This document shows, in pieces, positions 1 through 6,954 of a DNA stretch of 64,000 bases; the first letter of the stretch is position 1; the number at the start of each line of letters is the position of its first letter. A program made the translations under genes and the position numbers. The notes under the pieces were generated by a model, which saw only the letters and a program-made list of their open reading frames with translations, did not search any database and was not told the DNA's origin. The DNA comes from Nitrogeniibacter aestuarii. GTDB taxonomy: Bacteria > Pseudomonadota > Gammaproteobacteria > Burkholderiales > Rhodocyclaceae. The DNA is taken from NCBI RefSeq assembly GCF_017309585.1, contig NZ_CP071321.1:3472001-3536000 (forward strand). Direction: 5' to 3'.

Positions 1-699
1 GTTCAGATAGTGCAGATCCTCGCTCACATCGCCCCATTCGTCGGCGGTGCGACCGATCACCCGGCACACGTCATGCCCCATGGATCGGCACTCGACCTCG
101 CGGAAGATGGTGAGCTTGCCCAGCAAGGTGGTCACATAACCCATCGCATAGCCCAGCTGGTTCCAGCACGCCGGTTCGCTGCCGACGCCGTAGGCGGCGA
201 TGTGTTGATCGTCCTCGCTGGAGTGATGCCAGAGAAACTCACCATCGTAGGTCCCCCGGGGCGGGTCGAACTCCAGCCGGACCACGTCGACCTTCACCAC
301 CCCCTCGAGCGAGTGCAGTCGCGTCCCGGCCACGAAAATGGCCGCCGGGTCGGCATCGACCCACCGCTCGCGCACCAGCTGCGCATCGTGCACGCCGGAC
401 ACGAAGCCGGCCCGGGTCAGCAGCCCGCGGGCCCGCGCAATGCCCAGACGCTCGATCAGTTCGCGCCGCAAGGCACCGAGACTGGTGTTGTGAACCAGCA
501 CCATGCGCTGATCCTCCAGCCAGATCCGCCCGTCACCGGGAGAAAAGAACAGGCACTCGGTCAGGTCGCGCAAGGTCGGGCCGTCGTCCTCGCCCACCGT
601 CCGCCCGTCGCCGGGCGGCAGCGTCTCTTCACGCGCTCGCGTCACCTCGGCCAGGGAAATACGCGGCTGGCCCTGCCCTTGACTCCGCCTTTGGCTCAT
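1..699 (-). CDS. XylR/DmpR-type sigma-54-dependent aromatic regulator, N-terminal part (runs off the left edge)
   Basis: This open frame of 233 codons starts at ATG 699 behind an AGGAGG ribosome site and stays open to base 1. It carries the sensory half of an aromatic-responsive activator. A XylR_N-like domain lies at about residues 45-135, with the stretch MVLVHNTSLGALRRELIERL. A V4R domain follows at about 165-225, with GYVTTLLGKLTIFREVECRS and a conserved cysteine in GHDVCRV. In this family the domain binds a phenol, toluene or similar ligand and relieves repression of a central AAA+ domain that drives sigma-54 RNA polymerase; that part lies beyond the window. The gene is divergent from the aldehyde dehydrogenase operon, and the spacer between them holds a -24/-12 promoter and a palindrome, so control of that operon is likely. 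The inducer cannot be read from the sequence. Confidence 0.85.
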   Translation of the reverse strand, partial: MSQRRSQGQGQPRISLAEVTRAREETLPPGDGRTVGEDDGPTLRDLTECLFFSPGDGRIWLEDQRMVLVHNTSLGALRRELIERLGIARARGLLTRAGFVSGVHDAQLVRERWVDADPAAIFVAGTRLHSLEGVVKVDVVRLEFDPPRGTYDGEFLWHHSSEDDQHIAAYGVGSEPACWNQLGYAMGYVTTLLGKLTIFREVECRSMGHDVCRVIGRTADEWGDVSEDLHYLN

Positions 700-743
700 A
701 CCCACCTCCTGACGACTTAATAAAATCAACCACCAAGACTCCC

Positions 744-767
744 GGTATTCACAAATTTGTCAATACC
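744..767. promoter_or_regulatory. 24-bp palindrome, candidate activator site (UAS)
   Basis: The arms read GGTATTcACAAA and TTTGTcAATACC, a palindrome with a single mismatched pair. Its centre lies about 133 bp upstream of the GG of the -24 element, the usual distance for an enhancer bound by a sigma-54 activator. It also overlaps a TTGACA on the minus strand (763-758), which could let the regulator repress its own gene. Binding by the divergent regulator is inferred. Confidence 0.55.
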
Positions 768-886
768 ACGCAGCGCGGTTCGGTTATTGCAGCGCGGCCC
801 ATCCAGCGCATGTCGTTTTCATGACGATTCAGCGAACGGCCCTTTGATGGACTGTGGCAATGCAGCAAAGACCGCGCAGGAAAGGG

Positions 887-902
887 TGGCACACGGATTG
901 CC
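887..902 (+). promoter_or_regulatory. Sigma-54 (-24/-12) promoter of the aldehyde dehydrogenase operon
   Basis: TGGCACACGGATTGCC matches the consensus TGGCACGN4TTGCW at all positions except the G after CAC and the final W. The GG and GC are in correct register. Transcription should start near base 913 and run towards the GTG at 1157, giving a leader of about 245 nt. The divergent XylR-type regulator supports this. Confidence 0.75.
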
Positions 903-913
903 ATGTTTTCAGT

Positions 914-961
914 GACGGAAGGCCGGAAGCACAGCCGAGACTCATCCCCCCGACTTCCGTC
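914..961 (+). other. Inverted repeat at the predicted 5' end of the operon mRNA
   Basis: GACGGAAG (914-921) and CTTCCGTC (954-961) are exact reverse complements around a 32-nt loop. The first arm begins at about the start site predicted from the sigma-54 promoter, so the transcript would begin with a stem-loop. The rest of the 700-1156 spacer holds a direct repeat GCAGCGCGG (770-778 and 789-797) and no gene that I can support. Confidence 0.4.
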
Positions 962-1156
962 GAATGGCCCGTGGCGCGCACACGGCATCAATGACTGGCA
1001 TCCAGACATTGAGCTATGCCGAATTGAGATAGGTGCTAGCCCATCAACCAACTATTGAACACTCTTGGTCGTGCACACAATGCGATCACCAAGAACAAAA
1101 GTCCGCAGCCCGCATTGCGTCGCTGACAGACACGACAACAGACAAGGAGACAATCA

Positions 1157-2632
1157 GTGTCGAACACAAGCACAGCCGGGCTGCTTTCCGGCGCCCCTTG
1201 GACCGGTCGAATCTTCAACGGCGACTGGGCGGTACCGACCGGCGGCAAGCACACGGTGATCGAGCCGGCCACCGGCACCACGATGACCGAAGTCGGCATG
1301 GCCAACGCGGCGGACATTGCCATGGCCTGCCGCAGCGCCAAGGACGCGCAAGCGGCCTGGGCGGCGACCGACCCACGCGAGAAATCCCGCATCTTTCTGG
1401 ATGCTGCCAGTGCGATCGACGCCGACGCAGCGGCGCTGGCCCGGTACGTGGCCCGCGAGACCGGCGGCATCCTGCCCAAGGCCCAGCATGAGGTGCGCGA
1501 GGCGGCCTTCATTCTCCGTCGCGCCGCTGCCATGGCGGTGGACAGCCAGGGCCTGGTGCTGCCCTCCACCCCGGGGCGCCTCTCCTATGCCCGCCGTGTG
1601 CCGCACGGGGTTGTCGGGGTCATCTCGCCCTTCAACTTCCCGCTGATCCTGTCCATCCGTGCGGTCGCCCCTGCGCTCGCCGCCGGCAACACCGTGGTCC
1701 TCAAACCGGACCCCCGCACCCCGGTCACCGGCGGGTTCATCACCGCACTGGCCCTGCGCCAGGCGGGTCTGCCCGCCGGCGTGCTGCATGTGCTGGCCGG
1801 CGGTGGCGATGCGGGCGAGGCCTTGTGCACCGACCCCCATGTGCGCATGGTCGCCTTCACCGGCTCGACCACGGTCGGTCGCCGGGTGGGTGAGCTGGCG
1901 GGCAAGCATCTGAAGAAAGTGGCACTGGAACTGGGCGGCAAGAATGCCCTGATCGTGCTCGAAGACGCGGACCTGGATCTGGCCGCCAGCAATGCCGCCT
2001 GGGGCGCCTGGCTGCACCAGGGCCAGATCTGCATGGCCTCGGGCAGGATCCTGGCCCACCGCTCCATTGCCCCTGCCTTGGTCGAAAAGCTGGCGGAAAA
2101 AGCCCGCCATCTGCCGGTGGGCAATCCGGCCACCGACGAGGTGGCACTGGGCCCCCTGATCAATGAACAGCAATGCCAGCGTGTCGCCCGAATCGTGGAA
2201 GACAGCGTCGCGCAGGGCGCCACGCTGGTGGCCGGTGGCAAGGCCGACGGCGCGTTCTATTCGCCGACCGTGCTGTCCGGCGTGACACCGAAGATGCGTG
2301 CCTTCCGCGAAGAGTTCTTCGGCCCGGTGGCCAGCGTGATCGCGTTCGACACCGACGAGGAGGCCATCGCCCTGGCCAATGACACCGAATACGGCCTCTC
2401 GGCCGCCGTGATTTCGGCGGACGTGGGCCGCGCCATGGCCCTTGGCGAGCAGCTCAACACCGGCCTGCTCCATATCAACGACCAGACCGTGGCCGACGAA
2501 TGCGTCAACCCGTTTGGCGGATGTGGCGACTCGGGCAACGGCGGCGCCGTCGGCGGCCCGGCCGACTGGGACGAGTTCGCCCATTGGCAGTGGGTCACGA
2601 TCAAGCGCGAGCCCCCCCGATACCCGTTCTGA
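1157..2632 (+). CDS. NAD-dependent aromatic aldehyde dehydrogenase (benzaldehyde/vanillin dehydrogenase type)
   Basis: The protein has 491 residues and starts at GTG 1157 behind AAGGAGA. It oxidises an aldehyde to the acid with NAD+. The catalytic set is complete: Asn160 in SPFNFP, Glu258 in ALELGG and nucleophile Cys292 in GQICMAS. The G-S-T turn of the cofactor fold is in VAFTGSTTVG. Its whole length, including the ending PRYPF, matches what I know of XylC-type benzaldehyde dehydrogenases, so aromatic aldehydes are the probable substrate. It is the first gene behind the sigma-54 promoter. Because the ech-fcs operon downstream appears to have lost its own aldehyde dehydrogenase, this enzyme could also oxidise vanillin or 4-hydroxybenzaldehyde. 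That second role is inference. Confidence 0.88.
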   Translation: MSNTSTAGLLSGAPWTGRIFNGDWAVPTGGKHTVIEPATGTTMTEVGMANAADIAMACRSAKDAQAAWAATDPREKSRIFLDAASAIDADAAALARYVARETGGILPKAQHEVREAAFILRRAAAMAVDSQGLVLPSTPGRLSYARRVPHGVVGVISPFNFPLILSIRAVAPALAAGNTVVLKPDPRTPVTGGFITALALRQAGLPAGVLHVLAGGGDAGEALCTDPHVRMVAFTGSTTVGRRVGELAGKHLKKVALELGGKNALIVLEDADLDLAASNAAWGAWLHQGQICMASGRILAHRSIAPALVEKLAEKARHLPVGNPATDEVALGPLINEQQCQRVARIVEDSVAQGATLVAGGKADGAFYSPTVLSGVTPKMRAFREEFFGPVASVIAFDTDEEAIALANDTEYGLSAAVISADVGRAMALGEQLNTGLLHINDQTVADECVNPFGGCGDSGNGGAVGGPADWDEFAHWQWVTIKREPPRYPF

Positions 2633-2706
2633 TTTCACCGACGCAACACATGACATCGGCCAGGCACCCACGCCCAGTCCGAGGCACTCGTAGAAGAGGA
2701 GGCACC

Positions 2707-4341
2707 ATGAAACAACCTCAGTGGAGAAGTTCGACACTCGCCGCCGCCATCGCCACCAGCGCAACAGCGCTGTGCATGGCCCCCCCGGCCCACGCATTCA
2801 AGCTCCAGACCGACAACCCCGATCTGAAGGTGCGCTGGGACAACACCTTCAAGTACAGCGCGGCGTTCCGCCTCAAGGAACGTTCTTCGCTACTGGTCAA
2901 CGACGTCAATTACGACGACGGGGACCGTAACTTCGACAAGGGGTTGATTTCCAATCGCCTCGACTGGCTGACCGAATTCGATGTGCGTTACAAGAACATC
3001 GGCGCCCGTCTGTCCGGTGCGGCCTGGTACGACTCGATCTACAACCAGTCCAACGACAACGACTCGCCGTTCACCAACAACGGCACCCGTCAGGCCTATG
3101 ACGAGTTTCCGGACGAAACCCGCAGCCTGCACGGTCGGCGCGCCGAACTGCTCGACGCCTTTGCGTTCGGCAACTTCAATCTGGGCGACATGCGCGCCAA
3201 CGTCCGCTTCGGCCAGCACTCGCTGGTGTATGGGGAAACCCTGTTCTTCGGCGCCAACGGTATCGCCGACGCCCAGGGGCCGATCGATCTGGTGAAGCTG
3301 CTGACAGTACCCAGCTCCCAGTTCAAGGAAGTGCTGCGCCCCGTGCCCCAGATGTCCGGCACCCTGCAGATCCGCCCGGGTCTGTCGCTCGGTGCCTACT
3401 ACCAGTTCCGCTGGGAAAAGACGCTGATTCCGGGGGTGGGCAGCTACCTGTCGAACATCGACTGGGCCGGGGACGGCACCCAGTCCCTGCTCGCCGGTCC
3501 GGGTGTTCGCTGGAACAAGGCCCATGACGTCAATCCGAAGGATTCCGGCCAGGGCGGCGTACAGCTGCGCTGGACCCCCGAGGACAGTGACTGGGAATAC
3601 GGCCTCTACTTCGCCCGCTATCACGCCAAGACACCGTCGAGCTTCTATTTCGATCCGGTCGGCCAGTCGATCCGCACCGTGTATGGCCAGGGCATCCGCA
3701 CCTTCGGCGCGAGCGCGACAACCTCGATCGGCCAGCTCAACCTGGCCGGAGAGGTGTCGGTCCGGCACAACGCACCGCTCAATGGTGACCCCCAGATCGT
3801 GCTCTATGCCCTCGGCGGCACGGGCGACAACGAGAAGGACATCCGCTACCCGGTCGGCAAGACCGCGCACGCCAACCTGTCGGGCATCTACGTGCTGCAG
3901 CCCAACGCCGTGTGGGATGGCGGTGCCTTCCTGTTCGAAGTGGCGTGGAACCGCGTGCTCTCGGTGTCCAAGAACAAGGCCGCGCTGGACCCGAACACGA
4001 CGCGTGATGCCTGGGCGACCCGCATGATCTTTTCGCCAGCCTACTTCCAGGTGCTGCCGGGCCTCGATCTCGAGGTACCGATCGGGCTGGGCTACAACTT
4101 CGCCGGCCGCTCCGGCGCCGTGGCCAACCTCAACGGCGGCGCCTCCTACGGGGGTGACTTCAGCCTGGGGGTGAACGGCACCTACCAGAACGTCTGGAAG
4201 TTCGGCGTCAACTACGTGCGTTTCCTGGGGGACGAGTACAGCTTCGTGACCCCGCAGAACTCGGCCGGACCAGCGCTCTCGTTCATGCAGACGCGCAAGG
4301 ACCGCGACTTCATCAGCTTCAACATCCAACGCACTTTCTAA
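2707..4341 (+). CDS. DUF1302-family outer-membrane protein
   Basis: The protein has 544 residues. ATG 2707 was chosen because it follows GAGGAGG and opens a clear signal peptide ending near PAHA-FKLQ. The mature part is rich in aromatic and glycine residues in alternating patterns and ends in FNIQRTF with a C-terminal Phe, as expected of an outer-membrane beta-barrel. It belongs to the DUF1302 family, which nearly always lies next to a DUF1329 gene, as here (21 bp apart). Passage of a hydrophobic substrate across the outer membrane is a plausible role but unproven. An in-frame extension upstream to about 2500 overlaps the dehydrogenase and was rejected. Confidence 0.85.
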   Translation: MKQPQWRSSTLAAAIATSATALCMAPPAHAFKLQTDNPDLKVRWDNTFKYSAAFRLKERSSLLVNDVNYDDGDRNFDKGLISNRLDWLTEFDVRYKNIGARLSGAAWYDSIYNQSNDNDSPFTNNGTRQAYDEFPDETRSLHGRRAELLDAFAFGNFNLGDMRANVRFGQHSLVYGETLFFGANGIADAQGPIDLVKLLTVPSSQFKEVLRPVPQMSGTLQIRPGLSLGAYYQFRWEKTLIPGVGSYLSNIDWAGDGTQSLLAGPGVRWNKAHDVNPKDSGQGGVQLRWTPEDSDWEYGLYFARYHAKTPSSFYFDPVGQSIRTVYGQGIRTFGASATTSIGQLNLAGEVSVRHNAPLNGDPQIVLYALGGTGDNEKDIRYPVGKTAHANLSGIYVLQPNAVWDGGAFLFEVAWNRVLSVSKNKAALDPNTTRDAWATRMIFSPAYFQVLPGLDLEVPIGLGYNFAGRSGAVANLNGGASYGGDFSLGVNGTYQNVWKFGVNYVRFLGDEYSFVTPQNSAGPALSFMQTRKDRDFISFNIQRTF

Positions 4342-4362
4342 ACGAATACGGAGACATCACTC

Positions 4363-5706
4363 ATGAAGATCGCATTGCGAACGATCACCGCCTCCATGGC
4401 GCTTGCGTTCTGCGCCCAGGCGGCGCTGGCAGGCGTGTCCGCCGAAGAGGCCGCCAAGCTCGGCACCAGCCTCACGCCGATGGGTGCGGAAATGGCCGGC
4501 AACGCCGATGGCAGCATCCCGGCCTGGAAGGGCGCCTACACCAAGGTCGCGCCCGGCTACGCCAACGGCACGCCGCGTCCCGACCCCTTTGCCGGCGAGA
4601 AGCCGACGTTTTCCATCACTTCGAAGAACATGGCCGAACACGCCGGCAAGCTCAGCGATGGCGTCAAGGCCCTGTTTGCCCGGAATCCCGACTTCCGCCT
4701 CGATGTGTATCCGACCCACCGGACCGGAGGCGCCCCCCAGTGGGTCTATGACAACACCCGGAAGAACGCCACCTCGGCCACGCTCGAAGACGAAAACAGC
4801 GTCTCGGGTGCCGTCGGCGGTATCCCCTTCCCCATCCCCAAGGACGGACTGGAAGTGATGATGAATCACCGGCTGTCCTGGTACGGCCAGTCGGTGGACT
4901 ATGCCCTGCGCACCTTCATCGTCACCGCAGACGGCCGGCGTGCGCTGGCCAGTGAGGGGGATGAACTTCTCCAGTACCCCTACTACATCACCGATAGCTA
5001 CAAGGGCATCTTCCAGCTCGGCCGCTTCATCGTTTCGGGCCCGGCCTCCAAGGCCGGCGAAGCCATCCTGGTGCACTTCTCCGCCGACAAGGACGTCCCT
5101 CGCGGTGTGTGGCAATACCTGGTGGGCCAGCGCCGGGTGCGCAAGGCGCCGTCCGTCTCATACGACACGCCCGACTTCGTCACGTCCGGGGTCGGCCTGT
5201 TCGACGAGGCCTTCATGATGTTCGGCCCCATCGACCGCCACGAGTACAAGCTGGTGGGCAAGAAGGAGATGTACATCCCCTACAACAACAACCGGTCGGC
5301 GCTGGCCACCATCGACGAGCTGGTCGGGCCCAAGTTCCTCAATCCGGATCATGTGCGCTGGGAGCTGCACCGGGTGTGGGAAGTGGAAGCGGCCCTCAAG
5401 GCGGGCAAACGCCACACGGTGCCCAAGCGCAAGTACTACATCGACGAGGACACCTGGCAGATCGTGCTGTTCGACGGCTGGGACGCCAAGGGCGACCTGT
5501 GGCGCATGAACTACGCGCTGGGCTACCTGGTGCCGGAACTGCCGGCCCATGTCACCAACGTGATGTGGGGTGGCTACGACCTGCAGACCGGCGCCTATTA
5601 CTTCAATGCCGCCATGAACGGAGGCTCGCCGCACTACAAGGTCAGCGAACCGCGATCCGAAATCCTGTGGAGCCCGGAAGAGTTGGCCAACCAGGGCGCA
5701 CGTTGA
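4363..5706 (+). CDS. DUF1329-family periplasmic or outer-membrane lipoprotein-like partner
   Basis: The protein has 447 residues with a signal peptide ending near AALA-GVSAEE. The early mature motif LGTSLTPMGAEMAGNADGSI followed by PAWKG is characteristic of the DUF1329 (LolB/LolA-like fold) family. It follows the DUF1302 gene by 21 bp and ends just before a repeat element. Family members co-occur with DUF1302 proteins and RND exporters in clusters for breakdown of hydrophobic compounds, and may carry a lipophilic substrate through the periplasm. No catalytic residues can be recognised. Confidence 0.85.
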   Translation: MKIALRTITASMALAFCAQAALAGVSAEEAAKLGTSLTPMGAEMAGNADGSIPAWKGAYTKVAPGYANGTPRPDPFAGEKPTFSITSKNMAEHAGKLSDGVKALFARNPDFRLDVYPTHRTGGAPQWVYDNTRKNATSATLEDENSVSGAVGGIPFPIPKDGLEVMMNHRLSWYGQSVDYALRTFIVTADGRRALASEGDELLQYPYYITDSYKGIFQLGRFIVSGPASKAGEAILVHFSADKDVPRGVWQYLVGQRRVRKAPSVSYDTPDFVTSGVGLFDEAFMMFGPIDRHEYKLVGKKEMYIPYNNNRSALATIDELVGPKFLNPDHVRWELHRVWEVEAALKAGKRHTVPKRKYYIDEDTWQIVLFDGWDAKGDLWRMNYALGYLVPELPAHVTNVMWGGYDLQTGAYYFNAAMNGGSPHYKVSEPRSEILWSPEELANQGAR

Positions 5707-5708
5707 CC

Positions 5709-5775
5709 GTAGGGCGGGTTCTCCGACCCGCCAAGCCCCCCTCTCCCCATTGACGGTTCGGGGGACCCGCCCTAC
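5709..5775. repeat. Nested inverted repeat of REP-like type
   Basis: GTAGGGCGGGT (5709-5719) is the exact reverse complement of ACCCGCCCTAC (5765-5775). Inside the left arm is a second hairpin, GGCGGGT-tctccg-ACCCGCC (5713-5732). It sits between the DUF1329 and Ycf48-like genes. The form resembles the short intergenic palindromes scattered in many proteobacterial genomes. It could also act as a transcript-stabilising or attenuating structure. Confidence 0.6.
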
Positions 5776-5824
5776 ACCTTTTGAGTGGACGCCGGCAACG
5801 GCGACCCACCAGGACGCGAATGCT

Positions 5825-6925
5825 ATGAAACACCTTCTCCTCGCAGCCGCCTGCGTGCTTGCGGCCGGTGCCGCAGGCGCCGCGGACGCCCCCGCCCGCC
5901 CCGCGGTGCTCGAACGCCCGGCGATGAAAACCTCGCGTGCCACCCAGATGGCCGCACTGGCCATCACCCGCGCCGGCGACCGCCTTGTCAGTGTGGGCGA
6001 AGCGGGCGTGGTGCTGCTCTCCGACGACAATGGCCACCACTGGCGCCAGGCGGACGTGCCGGTCACCGTGTCGCTCACCGACGTTCAGTTTACGGACGCC
6101 CGGACCGGTTACGCCACCGGCCACATGGGCGTCGTGCTCAAGACCACCGACGGTGGCGAACACTGGACGCGCATCATGGACGGCGTGATGGCGGCGGAGC
6201 TGTCGCTCCAGCGCGCCGAGGCCGTCCGCGCGGCACTGCCGGCAGACGACACCCCGGACGCCGACCCCCAGGCCATCAAACGTGCAGACAAGGGGCTGCG
6301 CGACGCGCGGCTGCTGGTTGCCGACGGACCGGACAAGCCCTTTCTGGGCCTGCATTTCATCGACGCCGACAACGGTTTCGTGTTCGGCGCCTACAACCTC
6401 ATTTTGCGCACCCGCGACGGCGGCACGACCTGGACGTCCTGGTCGGATCGCGTGACCAACCCGCGCGGGCTGCACCTTTACGCCATGGCCGGCACCGCCG
6501 ACCACCTCTTCCTCGCCGGCGAACAGGGGCTGCTGCTGCGCGCCGACCGCCATGGCGACCGGTTCGAGCCCATCGACTCCCCCTACAAGGGCAGCTACTT
6601 CGGCCTGGCATCGACCGCACGCAGTGACATCGTCGCCTTCGGTTTGCGCGGCAATGCCTTTCGCTCGAGCAACGACGGCGATGACTGGCAGAAGATCGAC
6701 ACCGGGGTGAACGCCTCGCTGTCGAGCGCCGCGCATCTGCCTGACGGCGGCCTGTTGCTGGTGAGCCAGCGCGGCGACCTGCTCAAGGGCGCACCCGCCC
6801 AGTCCACCTTCAAGCTGGAACGCGCCAGTCCCCCGCGACCGATCGCGGGCCTGGTCCTCGCCCCTGACGGCACACCGGTCGCAGCCAGTCTGGCCGGCGT
6901 TCAGCGTCTCGACGCCAAACCATAA
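5825..6925 (+). CDS. Ycf48/BNR-repeat periplasmic protein
   Basis: The protein has 366 residues. ATG 5825 opens a signal peptide (MKHLLLAAACVLAAGAAGAA). The upstream ribosome site is weak, but the longer frame would run through the repeat element. It carries at least four Asp-box motifs of the BNR/Ycf48 type (SDDNGHHW, TTDGGEHW, TRDGGTTW, SNDGDDW), predicting a beta-propeller. It lies between the DUF1329 gene and an RND exporter, a set I recognise from other proteobacterial degradation clusters. It may be an assembly factor or periplasmic partner of the exporter. No enzyme activity is evident. Confidence 0.78.
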   Translation: MKHLLLAAACVLAAGAAGAADAPARPAVLERPAMKTSRATQMAALAITRAGDRLVSVGEAGVVLLSDDNGHHWRQADVPVTVSLTDVQFTDARTGYATGHMGVVLKTTDGGEHWTRIMDGVMAAELSLQRAEAVRAALPADDTPDADPQAIKRADKGLRDARLLVADGPDKPFLGLHFIDADNGFVFGAYNLILRTRDGGTTWTSWSDRVTNPRGLHLYAMAGTADHLFLAGEQGLLLRADRHGDRFEPIDSPYKGSYFGLASTARSDIVAFGLRGNAFRSSNDGDDWQKIDTGVNASLSSAAHLPDGGLLLVSQRGDLLKGAPAQSTFKLERASPPRPIAGLVLAPDGTPVAASLAGVQRLDAKP

Positions 6926-6954
6926 GAAAAAACACGCACCAAGGAGACACAGAC

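Noticed and set aside
10..720. 236-codon plus-strand frame at the left edge
   Set aside because: The minus strand encodes a clear XylR_N/V4R regulator over the same bases; the plus-strand product has no recognisable fold.
1154..2797. 547-codon minus-strand frame opposite the aldehyde dehydrogenase
   Set aside because: The plus strand carries a full ALDH with all catalytic residues; this frame is a compositional shadow.
2890..4329. 479-codon minus-strand frame opposite the DUF1302 gene
   Set aside because: Antisense of a gene with signal peptide, ribosome site and family match.
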